Source: Pseudomonadota bacterium (GTDB taxonomy: Bacteria; Bdellovibrionota_B; Oligoflexia; Silvanigrellales; Silvanigrellaceae). From it: a DNA stretch of 64,000 nucleotides. The position numbers and the translations under genes are program-made. Below are positions 44,063-52,322 of the stretch, one piece after another. The stretch lies in assembly GCA_009926615.1 (NCBI GenBank), contig RFOM01000006.1, positions 1-64,000 on the forward strand, read 5' to 3'. Position 1 is the stretch's first letter. Every line of letters begins with the position of its first letter. The notes under the pieces are model-generated. The model saw only the letters and a list, made by a program, of their open reading frames with translations, made no database searches and was not told where the DNA came from.

Positions 44063-45052
44063 TTAATTGGTTTTCGACTTGTGTCCGTTCGCGGTCCTGA
44101 ATGCGGCTGACATGACTTCTCTTATGACCTTCTGAATGGTCTTGAAGATGATTTTGAGGTGCAGGGTCCAATGTGAGTTTCTTATAAAGAAAACATCGTG
44201 ACTGAATTTCTCCTTGCTTTCTTCGATTGTTGACGCGTATCCTGAATATATTTGTGCCCAGCCGGTGATTCCCGGTTTGACCCTTGTCCGTGCATCAAAA
44301 TGCGGGATTTGGCTTTTCAGGATGTCATGAAATTCGGGTCGTTCCGGACGGGGGCCAATAATGCACAGGTCACCGCAAATGACATTCCAAAGCTGGGGGA
44401 GTTCATCCAGATGAGTCCTGCGGAGAAAACGCCCGAGCGGAAAAGCACGGGGATCTCCTGTGCCGCTTGACCATTGCGGCCCGTCTTTTTCCGCATCGTT
44501 TTTCATTGTTCTGAATTTGAGAAGTTTGAACGGTTTTCCTCTGAATCCGACGCGGACCTGCCGAAAAAAAATCGGCCTGCCGTCTGCAATCCATATTGCA
44601 GCAGCAACAGCAGTCAGCAACGGCAATGCAAAAGTTAAGGCAGCGACGGCCGTCAAACGACGAAGCAAGCACATCAATTTTTGCCTTATCACTGAATCGA
44701 TTTGAAAATTTACAGGTTCAAGCCATTCCAAAAGGTCTCCGACAGATTCAATCTCGGCAAAACCGATCAGATGTCTTTTATATGTTTTTAAAGAGCACCA
44801 GCGCGCTCCCGAAACGATTCCCTGCGCAATGATTCTGTTTTGTTGATTGCAAATTCTGTGTTCAGGGTGAATTACAAACAGGCAGTTTCCTGCATCCGAC
44901 AGCGCCAGCCTTGCTTCTTCTTCGCATTGCACAGGAATTATGTGCAGTCCGGCCGAAAATGCTGAATTGCTGAGGCAGACGATGTCTGCAAAATCAGACG
45001 CCGATGAAACGACAATAATGTTGGAAACCCTGCCGAGAGATTTTGTCGTCAT
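44063..45052 (-). CDS. Sugar phosphotransferase (phosphoglycosyl transferase)
   Basis: A 329-residue protein with an N-terminal nucleotide-binding-like region of about 130 residues lacking the multi-helix module of the enzyme at 13505. A bacterial sugar transferase domain follows: one membrane helix (LPLLTAVAAAIWIA), KLLKFRTMKNDAE, RRTHLDELPQLWNV, LCIIGPRPERPEFH and GITGWAQIYSGY. It would place the first sugar-1-phosphate of the repeat unit on undecaprenyl phosphate. ATG 45052, or the ATG just before it at 45055, overlaps the preceding stop; GGAG precedes. This is the second initiating enzyme in the window. Confidence 0.88.
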   Translation of the reverse strand: MTTKSLGRVSNIIVVSSASDFADIVCLSNSAFSAGLHIIPVQCEEEARLALSDAGNCLFVIHPEHRICNQQNRIIAQGIVSGARWCSLKTYKRHLIGFAEIESVGDLLEWLEPVNFQIDSVIRQKLMCLLRRLTAVAALTFALPLLTAVAAAIWIADGRPIFFRQVRVGFRGKPFKLLKFRTMKNDAEKDGPQWSSGTGDPRAFPLGRFLRRTHLDELPQLWNVICGDLCIIGPRPERPEFHDILKSQIPHFDARTRVKPGITGWAQIYSGYASTIEESKEKFSHDVFFIRNSHWTLHLKIIFKTIQKVIREVMSAAFRTANGHKSKTN

Positions 45053-46071
45053 CATTTTCTCCAAATCACTTCGGAATAAGAGAACGCCAACAAAACAAAA
45101 ACAGCAGCCGAGAGAATCAGAACTGCGGCAGCCGGATTGTTTTGAAACGGGAGCGGGTTGCTGCCGAGCCCGTAAACAATCACGCACTGCACCGAGTAGC
45201 CGCTGAGACTGTATCTTCCTGTCCGTACGAGGCAATCCGGAAGATTTTCTTTTCGCGAAAGGTTCATCAGAGTCAAAACTGCGATGCTGTTGGCAGCAAA
45301 GAGCGGTGCAAATTTCTGAGTATCGGTCAATCCCGCCGCTACCGAATTGCCGAGACTGTGCTTCAGAAGAATAAAAGCAAAAACCGCACAGGCAATAAGT
45401 ATTTTCCTCTTGCCCTGAATCGCGGATTCAAAATATGTTCTGCAATTTTTGTTTTGAGACAATGCCGAGAGCACAAACAACAGTTGCCAGCTTGCCCAAG
45501 AATGCCATGGCGGCAGAAGTGCGGGTTGTTGGGGTAATTTCAGATGACCTGATTGGTCTGCGAGCCAAAGCGCAACGCTCATCAGCGCTGTCAGCCGCGG
45601 CTGTTTCTTTGTCCAAGGCAAACTCCACAGGGCAGTAGCAAATATTCCGAACCACGCATGCAGCCATATCACGTCAATCAACCAAGGAAGTTGAACTCCG
45701 GCTGCAGCTCCGGCAATCGCGGGGGAAATGCTCCAGTCGTAGTGTGATTGCCACGGTGCGGCCTTGATGATTCCTTCGGACTCGGCTGCCTTGAATATCG
45801 CCGTTGCTGCACAAACCCAAAGCAGCAGTTTTGCGGCGCGCCTTAAGTTCCAACTCCACAGTGCACAGTCGCTCTGCGCCCGTCTGCCCCAAAGAATGCC
45901 GGCTGAAGCAAAGTAAACGGATGCGAACGTGAACCAGCCAAAGGATTGGTATGTAAAAGTTAAACCCGCGGAAAGTACGCTGAGCGGCCAAAGAAACAGA
46001 TGGTTGCAGGTCAGGCCGATGAGGCTGATCCCTTTCCAGAATTCAATTTCCTTTCGGCTTGCCGTCCACAT
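45052..46071 (-). CDS. OpgC-like membrane protein, probable acyltransferase
   Basis: A 339-residue membrane protein with about ten helices. The N-terminus EIEFWKGISLIGLTCNHLF and the inner segment PPWHSWASWQLLFVLSAL resemble OpgC-type proteins, which modify envelope glucans with succinyl groups. By position it may acylate the polysaccharide. ATG 46071 was preferred, with GGAG about 11 bases upstream; a GTG at 46104 in frame is possible and adds 11 residues. It begins the minus-strand export operon and overlaps the sugar transferase start. Confidence 0.65.
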   Translation of the reverse strand: MWTASRKEIEFWKGISLIGLTCNHLFLWPLSVLSAGLTFTYQSFGWFTFASVYFASAGILWGRRAQSDCALWSWNLRRAAKLLLWVCAATAIFKAAESEGIIKAAPWQSHYDWSISPAIAGAAAGVQLPWLIDVIWLHAWFGIFATALWSLPWTKKQPRLTALMSVALWLADQSGHLKLPQQPALLPPWHSWASWQLLFVLSALSQNKNCRTYFESAIQGKRKILIACAVFAFILLKHSLGNSVAAGLTDTQKFAPLFAANSIAVLTLMNLSRKENLPDCLVRTGRYSLSGYSVQCVIVYGLGSNPLPFQNNPAAAVLILSAAVFVLLAFSYSEVIWRK

Positions 46072-46194
46072 GCGCAAAAAGCTCCGCGTCAGTTGGCGAA
46101 ACACGGAAACGCGACGGACATTGAATAATTTTTTGCGTGCTCAATTTGTAATTCAGAGGCTTATTTTTTCGAAAACTCGAATTGCCGGCGGCTG

Positions 46195-46902
46195 TCAGAG
46201 TGTGTCGATAAATTCGAGCAAAGATTTTTTTTCTTCCGCGGTGATTGACTTTCCGCGGGGCATTCTGTTCTTCGAGACTTCTTTTTTGATTTCATCTTTT
46301 TCCGAACGCCACTGTGAAAGGGTTTCCAGTCGCGGACTTTCGCCGCCGCTTGAATGACAGCCAACGCACAGGGTTTTTGCTGCATCGAAGTTGAAGACGG
46401 GTTTCGGCGAAGGGATTGAGCTGTTGCCGGATGAAATTCCCAACAGGCGATTGAGGAAGGCAATCATTTTGGCCTTATCCTGAGCTGCGAGCGGAGGTTG
46501 GGGCATTCTGTCGGCGGTCACTGACATTTTTGCCGAACTCGCAAATTGTTTCCAGTCGCCTTCGCTTCCGTCCGCAGTGCTCCAGACTTTTTCTCCGCTT
46601 TTTCCCTTGACGTGGCAGGCGACACATTTTGTTTTTGCTTCAGCAAGCGTAAACGGGATCACAGCTGATCCTTTGCCGCTTTCTCCCCTCTCCGGAGAGG
46701 GTTTGGTTTCAAGTTGTTCTTTTCCGCTCTTCGGTTCTGAGTTTCCGTCTTTGTTGTCCGGATTGCCTTTTGAGGCGCTTCGACTGCCCGCATCGGAATT
46801 TTCTTTGAGGGGGACTTGGACAGATGGAATATCTGCTCCGGTACAGCCTGTTGCTGCGGTCAGAACAATCAAAAGAACAATATTGAGTGATTTGATATAC
46901 AT
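46195..46902 (-). CDS. Cytochrome-c-like lipoprotein with two CxxCH motifs, copy 2
   Basis: A 235-residue paralogue of the protein at 16138-16878. The lipobox is ATGC followed by TGAD. A charged, low-complexity spacer of about 60 residues precedes two modules with CVACHVKG and CVGCHSSGG. Each module has a nearby methionine-proline (RMPQ, RMPR) as a candidate heme ligand and a hydrophobic end (KMIAFLNRLLG and KSLLEFIDTL). ATG 46902 has AAGAAG upstream. It diverges from the Hint-domain gene and stands just outside the polysaccharide operon. Probable envelope electron carrier; partner unknown. Confidence 0.75.
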   Translation of the reverse strand: MYIKSLNIVLLIVLTAATGCTGADIPSVQVPLKENSDAGSRSASKGNPDNKDGNSEPKSGKEQLETKPSPERGESGKGSAVIPFTLAEAKTKCVACHVKGKSGEKVWSTADGSEGDWKQFASSAKMSVTADRMPQPPLAAQDKAKMIAFLNRLLGISSGNSSIPSPKPVFNFDAAKTLCVGCHSSGGESPRLETLSQWRSEKDEIKKEVSKNRMPRGKSITAEEKKSLLEFIDTL

Positions 46903-47163
46903 ATCTTCTTTATCGTAAAAACTGAGAAGATTCGTTAATTTTTCATTTTTTCTGAATTTTTACGATTATTTGTTGTTACAAAAATTCAGACTGCCAACCG
47001 TCTTTGGCCCTGATTCTTTTTGCAAGCCGTAAACGTAGTTGCCGCAGCAGTTGTCCATTACAATGGTCACAACTCCCTAAAAATAATGAGATGATAAACA
47101 AATTATTCATTAAAAGCTGATTGTTTGCCGATAAAACCAATGGCTTAGTCTATGAGGTTTTCA

Positions 47164-49470
47164 ATGAAAAAATTAAGTCCGGTTTCCTGTTCATCCCAAA
47201 ACGGCTCAGCTCTCACGACTGCGCTTGTTTTTGCATCAGGAGCGGTGATTGCGACTGCCGCGCTGACTTCGCTCACCAAGTCGCTGCGGAAAAGCAACGA
47301 ACAGAAAGAAACCGTGAATTCCGAGCGGCGCCTTAATGAGTCCGCAATTACAAACGTTTCTCAACTGATCAACAACGGTCAGCTTCACTTCAACAAAGAC
47401 TGCCAGCGGGTTGAACCGACTCAGCCCAATGCTGATTACCGGTTTGCCGGCTGCGGTGATGTTGCGCAAAGTCGGGGTAAGATTGACTGTGACGGCAACG
47501 AAGCTGCATCCAAATGGCTTTACTCTTGGGATGCCGGCAAAAAGGTTGCTTCGGTCGATGTGTGTGCCAGTGAACAACTCAAACCGTCTGCGGGCGGCGG
47601 AATAAAAAATTATCCGGTGCGGGTCACTCTTCGTTCATATGAAGCAGAGAAGGCCGAAGACGGTGGAGAACGCAATTTTGCAGCCGTCCGGTCACAAATC
47701 ATCGCCAAGCCCGATGAAAAACGAAAGTATTCGTCGCTCAGCGGCAAATTGTCACTCGGACTGGCAAGCGGAAACAAGGGGCTGGTCGGCCGTCACGGCG
47801 CGGCTGACACGTGTTTTTACATGCGTCCTTCAACGGCTGTTCAGAGCCGAGGGGGCGGAACCAATCTTGCATTCCGTGCCCGCAAAGGAACCGATGCTTA
47901 TGCATTCAATGAGCTTGAACCGCGTCCGGACGGTCCCAATGCAGATGAATTTCGTCATGAAGTAAATCTTGCTTTTCCCGATCCCATTGAAAAAGATTAC
48001 GCCGTTCTGAATGACTTTAGAGCCAAGCAGATTTTTCCGCTGTACGCTCAGGGGCTGCGCGGCAACCGGCCGTCCTCGTTGAATTGGAATCTCGCATATG
48101 CGCCGTACACTGCCGATGTTCTGTCCAAGAACAAAATCACCGATGTTCAGAGATTGGGTTTTGTCGGTGTGATGCCCAATGTGCCCAACGGTCCCAAGTT
48201 CAAATACTTCCTTTGGGCAAAAATGGAGAACGGAAGTGCCGTTCATTCGCAGAGTTTTACACGTTTTGATGCGCGTCAGGAGAAGGGCTTCGAAACAGGC
48301 TGTTCGACAACCACGGGGCGCGCGGGCGGTAACCCGAAATTCTGTACCAAAGTTGAAATGCCTCTTTACAAATACGCTGCAACTTTGCGGAAGAGATGTG
48401 TTGAATCCGTGCAAACGCTTGAGCCTGTTCCGGCAACGCAGGCCCCGAAGGTCGTCAATGCCGATCGCTCGATTCTGACATCCTGCGACCCCGAGTGGAT
48501 CAAACGCGTCGAGATTGTTGCGCGGCAGACCAACCGCTACAACGAAGGACTTTTGAGCATCAAAAATCAGGATGCGACGAATTTTTCGGGCGAACTGACC
48601 ATCGAAATGGCGCTTTCCGCATTGGAAGCGGATGATGATTTTTTGAACGGAAAGGGAATCTGGGCTCAGGAAGAAAAGTCCAACAGCGCGGCTTACCGTC
48701 AGCTTAAAGTTGCCTATAATTCTTTTTCATCGCGTTTCCGTCAGGCCGGACAGGTTGCCGTGAACAAATTCACAGTCAGCCACACATCTGATGTGTGTGC
48801 AGGCCCGACCTGTACGCTTGACGAAATGAGGAGCAAGACCCGCAGTTTCAAGGTCTGGTCCATTCAGAACGAACAAACGCCCCAGCAGGTCGCCCATACA
48901 TCGAATACCTGTGCCTATTTCCGCTATCATGCGCCTGAATCAGCCAAAGGCTGCAAGATTGATTTTGTGACCAAGGAAGAAAACAATTGGGTCTGTCGCA
49001 ACAATGACGGATGTTTCGACGAACTGACAAAGGTCCGTATGGCCGACGGCAGTGACCGCGTCATGACGCAGCTCCGCAAGGGTGATTTGGTGCACAATCC
49101 GGTCACCGGCAAACCGGCCAAGATTGTTAAACTGACCATCGGTCCTGAGGAAAAAGCGCTGTATCAGGTGACAGTCGGCGGTTTGATGGTGCGTGTGACC
49201 GACTCTCATCCTTTTATGACACGGCGCGGCTGGGTGACAGCCAAGTATCTCACGCTCAGTGACGCAGTGCTTTCTGCCGGCAGAAAATTTCTTCCCGTTG
49301 ATAAAATCACATTGGGCGAACGGGGACGCACGGTTGTCAATCTGGCTCTTGAAGGACCTGCAAATTCGGCGGACCTTCATTATGTGCTGGCCGACGGCGT
49401 GGTGACCGGAGATCTTGTGATCCAAAACATGATTTCGCTGCAGGCCTTTTCGCAGCAGGGCGGGCGCTGA
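47164..49470 (+). CDS. Pilin-like exported protein with C-terminal Hint domain
   Basis: A 768-residue protein. The N-terminus, a short basic leader then NGSALTTALVFASGAVIATA and a charged helix, resembles the prepilin-like start of PilX-type minor pilins, but position +5 is Thr rather than Glu. The middle of about 550 residues is cysteine-containing and unrecognised. Residues 617-768 form a Hint (hedgehog/intein) fold: catalytic Cys617 in DGCFDELTKVRM, KGDLVHNP, the TDSHPF histidine block, WVTAKYLTLSDAV, and HYVLADGVVTGDL ending near Asn755. Hint domains cleave themselves from their host. ATG 47164 has TGAGG six bases upstream; ATG 47152 lacks one. Confidence 0.8.
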   Translation: MKKLSPVSCSSQNGSALTTALVFASGAVIATAALTSLTKSLRKSNEQKETVNSERRLNESAITNVSQLINNGQLHFNKDCQRVEPTQPNADYRFAGCGDVAQSRGKIDCDGNEAASKWLYSWDAGKKVASVDVCASEQLKPSAGGGIKNYPVRVTLRSYEAEKAEDGGERNFAAVRSQIIAKPDEKRKYSSLSGKLSLGLASGNKGLVGRHGAADTCFYMRPSTAVQSRGGGTNLAFRARKGTDAYAFNELEPRPDGPNADEFRHEVNLAFPDPIEKDYAVLNDFRAKQIFPLYAQGLRGNRPSSLNWNLAYAPYTADVLSKNKITDVQRLGFVGVMPNVPNGPKFKYFLWAKMENGSAVHSQSFTRFDARQEKGFETGCSTTTGRAGGNPKFCTKVEMPLYKYAATLRKRCVESVQTLEPVPATQAPKVVNADRSILTSCDPEWIKRVEIVARQTNRYNEGLLSIKNQDATNFSGELTIEMALSALEADDDFLNGKGIWAQEEKSNSAAYRQLKVAYNSFSSRFRQAGQVAVNKFTVSHTSDVCAGPTCTLDEMRSKTRSFKVWSIQNEQTPQQVAHTSNTCAYFRYHAPESAKGCKIDFVTKEENNWVCRNNDGCFDELTKVRMADGSDRVMTQLRKGDLVHNPVTGKPAKIVKLTIGPEEKALYQVTVGGLMVRVTDSHPFMTRRGWVTAKYLTLSDAVLSAGRKFLPVDKITLGERGRTVVNLALEGPANSADLHYVLADGVVTGDLVIQNMISLQAFSQQGGR

Positions 49471-49508
49471 AGATCTGCCGCCGGCCCGACGTTTCAATAA
49501 TTGTTTTT

Positions 49509-49537
49509 CAGACGAAGCCGTTCGTCTGATTTTTTTT
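49509..49537 (+). terminator. Intrinsic terminator after the Hint-domain gene
   Basis: CAGACGAA and TTCGTCTG form a perfect eight-base-pair stem around GCCG, followed by A and eight T residues. This is a standard rho-independent terminator about 40 bases after the stop codon at 49470. Confidence 0.92.
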
Positions 49538-49681
49538 AATCTATTAAATACAATTAAAAAGATATACGCGCCGTTACTGAATTTCTTGATGTTTTTTGTT
49601 TCTCCGTCCCGTGCCGTGTTGAACACGTCCGGCGATGCCGTTAGCTCCGAAGCAAATAAAACACATAGGAGAGTCACGGCT

Positions 49682-51040
49682 GTGAAAAAGAATCCGGTTC
49701 CTTTGCTTTTGCTGACGGTTATTTGTGTGATTGCGTTTTTGGCTCCTGCCGGAACCGCATCGAATGCAGGTCCGGCCTTAAATGCCGGCGATACCGCGTG
49801 GATGCTTGCCTCGTCGGCTTTGGTTCTTTTCATGACCCCCGGCCTGTCGTTTTTCTACGGCGGCATGGTTCGCTCCCGCAATGTGATTTCAACCATGCTG
49901 CAAAGCTACGTTTGCATGGGGCTGATGAGCCTTTTGTGGGTTGTGGTCGGATTCAGTCTTTCGTTCGGTGACAGCATCGGCGGACTGATCGGCAATCCGG
50001 CAACTTATTTCATGTTCAAAGGTGTCACCGGCGCAACCGAAACACGCCTTGCACCGACAATTCCTTTTCTGTTGTTTGCACTTTTTCAGCTGAAATTTGC
50101 GGTGATCACTCCCGCATTGATTACCGGCGCATTTGCCGAGCGCGTAAAATTCAAAAGCTATCTGATTTTTATCACGCTGTTTTTGGTCTGCATCTATGCT
50201 CCGCTCGCACACTGGACATGGCATCCCGACGGTTTTCTGCGCAAATGGGGTGTTCTTGACTTCGCCGGCGGTACGGTTGTTCACATGTCTGCCGGTTTTG
50301 CCGCACTTGCAGGAGCTCTCTTTCTCGGCCGCCGCAAAGATCACTCTCCCGAACCGCATTCTCCGGCAAAACTTCAATACATCATTCTTGGAACAGGCAT
50401 GCTGTGGTTCGGCTGGTTCGGCTTTAATGCCGGTTCTGCTCTGGCTGCAAATGACCTTGCGGCATTGGCCTTCGGTACAACCAATACGGCATCAGCGTCG
50501 GCCGCGATTGCATGGATTTTTTATGATCTGGCGCTTGGCCGCAAACCCACCGCGATGGGCTTTTGCATCGGTGCTGTAGTCGGTCTTGTTGCCGTGACTC
50601 CTGCCGCCGGCTTTGTGAGCATCGGCGCAAGTGTGGTGATTGGTGCCCTGTCCTCGGTGGTGTCACGCATCGTTGTTGATTTGAAGACCAAAACCTCGAT
50701 TGACGACACTCTTGATGTTTTTCCATGCCACGGCGTGGGCGGGTTGATGGGCATGGTGCTGACCGGTGTGTTTGCCAAGGAAGTCGGCCTTGTGAACGGT
50801 CCGACGGCCACGTTCTACAAGCATCTCGCCGCCATGGTTCTTGTCGGTGCATTCTCTTTCTGCGGTGCTTATATTCTGTATAAGCTGACCGACATCATTT
50901 CTCCGCTCAGAGTCTCTGCCGAAGACGAAGAAATCGGTCTTGATATGAGCCAGCACCTTGAATCCATCGACAACGCTACCGGCTCGGTGTCGCAGGTTCC
51001 GCAGAATGCAGTCGGCAAGACGGCATTGTCATTTCTTTGA
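49682..51040 (+). CDS. amtB: Ammonium transporter, AmtB family
   Basis: A 452-residue Amt protein with a signal peptide (LLLLTVICVIAFLAPAGTAS) and eleven membrane helices. Family landmarks include DTAWMLASSALVLFMTPGL, SFFYGGMVRSRN, the channel-histidine regions WHPDGFL and FPCHGVGG, and FNAGSAL. It conducts ammonia across the inner membrane. The GTG at 49682 has AGGAG upstream and begins the signal peptide; the frame is open from 49586 without a ribosome site. No glnK gene lies next to it, although amtB and glnK are commonly paired. It converges with the kelch gene. Confidence 0.93.
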   Translation: MKKNPVPLLLLTVICVIAFLAPAGTASNAGPALNAGDTAWMLASSALVLFMTPGLSFFYGGMVRSRNVISTMLQSYVCMGLMSLLWVVVGFSLSFGDSIGGLIGNPATYFMFKGVTGATETRLAPTIPFLLFALFQLKFAVITPALITGAFAERVKFKSYLIFITLFLVCIYAPLAHWTWHPDGFLRKWGVLDFAGGTVVHMSAGFAALAGALFLGRRKDHSPEPHSPAKLQYIILGTGMLWFGWFGFNAGSALAANDLAALAFGTTNTASASAAIAWIFYDLALGRKPTAMGFCIGAVVGLVAVTPAAGFVSIGASVVIGALSSVVSRIVVDLKTKTSIDDTLDVFPCHGVGGLMGMVLTGVFAKEVGLVNGPTATFYKHLAAMVLVGAFSFCGAYILYKLTDIISPLRVSAEDEEIGLDMSQHLESIDNATGSVSQVPQNAVGKTALSFL

Positions 51041-51051
51041 AATGAGTTCCT

Positions 51052-52278
51052 TCAGGGAGTGAAGATTTCCAGCCTGCGGCTGGGACCACTCCTCTTTCTT
51101 TTTCTTTCGGGCGTCTCCGAAAGTCCCCCCGAAATCATCAGTCGACCGTCGGGCAGTAAAGTGGCTGCATGCATCCAGCGGGTGATGCTCATTTTGGGCC
51201 CCGCCGAGCACAGAACTTCATCGGAGTTTGAGACAGTGCAGCGTTCGGTGCTGGCCAGCGGTGTTCCCTGACCGACTCCTCCCGCAAAAAGAATTGTTCC
51301 GTCGCGCAGGCGGCTGCCCGTATGCAGTGCGCGCGCACCCGTGAGCAGACCGCCAAAGACGACGGTCTTTGTTCTCAAGTCAAAGATCTCTATGTGGTCC
51401 GTTCCCTGCTGCGGAGCACTCAATCCGCCGGCAATCAGAATCCTGTTTTCATCCAAGGCCGTCGTTGTGTGAAAAGTTCTTCCGGTTTGAAGACGGTATG
51501 TTTCCGGAATAAAACTGAGCGTCGGAATGTCAAAGAGTTCGATTTCCGCAAGGTATCCCGCATCGTCGCCGGCGGTTTTTTCCGCGGGCGATGTTTCTCC
51601 GCCGATGATTGCAACGGTTGTGCTGTTTAAAAGGGTGGCGGTGTGCCCGCTGCGCGCGGTTTTCATTTGTGATGACAGCGTTCGGAAGGAGCCGGTCGCG
51701 GGCTCCCAGATTTCAGCACTGCCGCTGAAGTTGTCACCGTTGCTGCCGCCAAAAACGATTATTCTGCCGTCGGGCAGGGTGACCGAGGCGTGACCCGCAC
51801 GCGCTTCGGCCATTGCCGGACCCTCAATGAATTTGTCGGATTTGGGATCAAAAATATCCGTTGTGCCAAGCGCGTCATCAAAGTCGGCGGCTCCGCCGAT
51901 GAGCATGATTCTGCCGTCGGGGAGTTTGGCCTGTGTTGCCCCGCTGCGCAGGTGTGCCATCGGTTTTTCGAGTGTGTTTATTTTCGAAATTTTCGAATCA
52001 ATGATTTCGGCCCATTGTTCGCCGCCCAAATCACCCCACGCACCGCCGGCGACAAGGAGTCGGCCGTCATCAAGGATTTGAATGTTGTGTCCCGAACGGC
52101 CAAAGTCGAAAGAATCCGACAGACGGCTGAGTTTTCCGCCATCGTGAGGAGCCTTGCGCGGAAGCGGAACATGTCCTCCGAGGCACTGGGCTGCAAGGAC
52201 CAAAAGTGTCAGCCGATGCCATGCCGAACCGCAATGGCCTGTTTGAGAAGCCGAAGCCCTGAACCGAGCGTTGCGCAT
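51052..52278 (-). CDS. Kelch-repeat (galactose-oxidase-like beta-propeller) exported protein
   Basis: A 408-residue protein with a hydrophobic export signal (LTLLVLAAQCLGG) and six or seven kelch repeats. Examples are NIQILDDGRLLVAGG, TQAKLPDGRIMLIGG, ASVTLPDGRIIVFGG and HTGSRLRDGTILFAGG. Repeats are about 50 residues and begin with a Gly-His or similar pair, predicting a beta-propeller. Such proteins often bind carbohydrate or protein; no galactose oxidase copper-ligand set could be assigned. GAGG precedes ATG 52278. It lies 44 bases downstream of the SpoIIE phosphatase gene on the same strand and could be co-transcribed. Confidence 0.82.
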   Translation of the reverse strand: MRNARFRASASQTGHCGSAWHRLTLLVLAAQCLGGHVPLPRKAPHDGGKLSRLSDSFDFGRSGHNIQILDDGRLLVAGGAWGDLGGEQWAEIIDSKISKINTLEKPMAHLRSGATQAKLPDGRIMLIGGAADFDDALGTTDIFDPKSDKFIEGPAMAEARAGHASVTLPDGRIIVFGGSNGDNFSGSAEIWEPATGSFRTLSSQMKTARSGHTATLLNSTTVAIIGGETSPAEKTAGDDAGYLAEIELFDIPTLSFIPETYRLQTGRTFHTTTALDENRILIAGGLSAPQQGTDHIEIFDLRTKTVVFGGLLTGARALHTGSRLRDGTILFAGGVGQGTPLASTERCTVSNSDEVLCSAGPKMSITRWMHAATLLPDGRLMISGGLSETPERKRKRSGPSRRLEIFTP

Positions 52279-52322
52279 ACGAATACCTCACTTTGAAGAA
52301 CGAAAGCCAGCCGGAAACAACT

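Noticed and set aside
49538-49681. Sigma-54 (NtrC-type) promoter before amtB
   Set aside because: No convincing GG-N10-GC element with the right spacing was seen.
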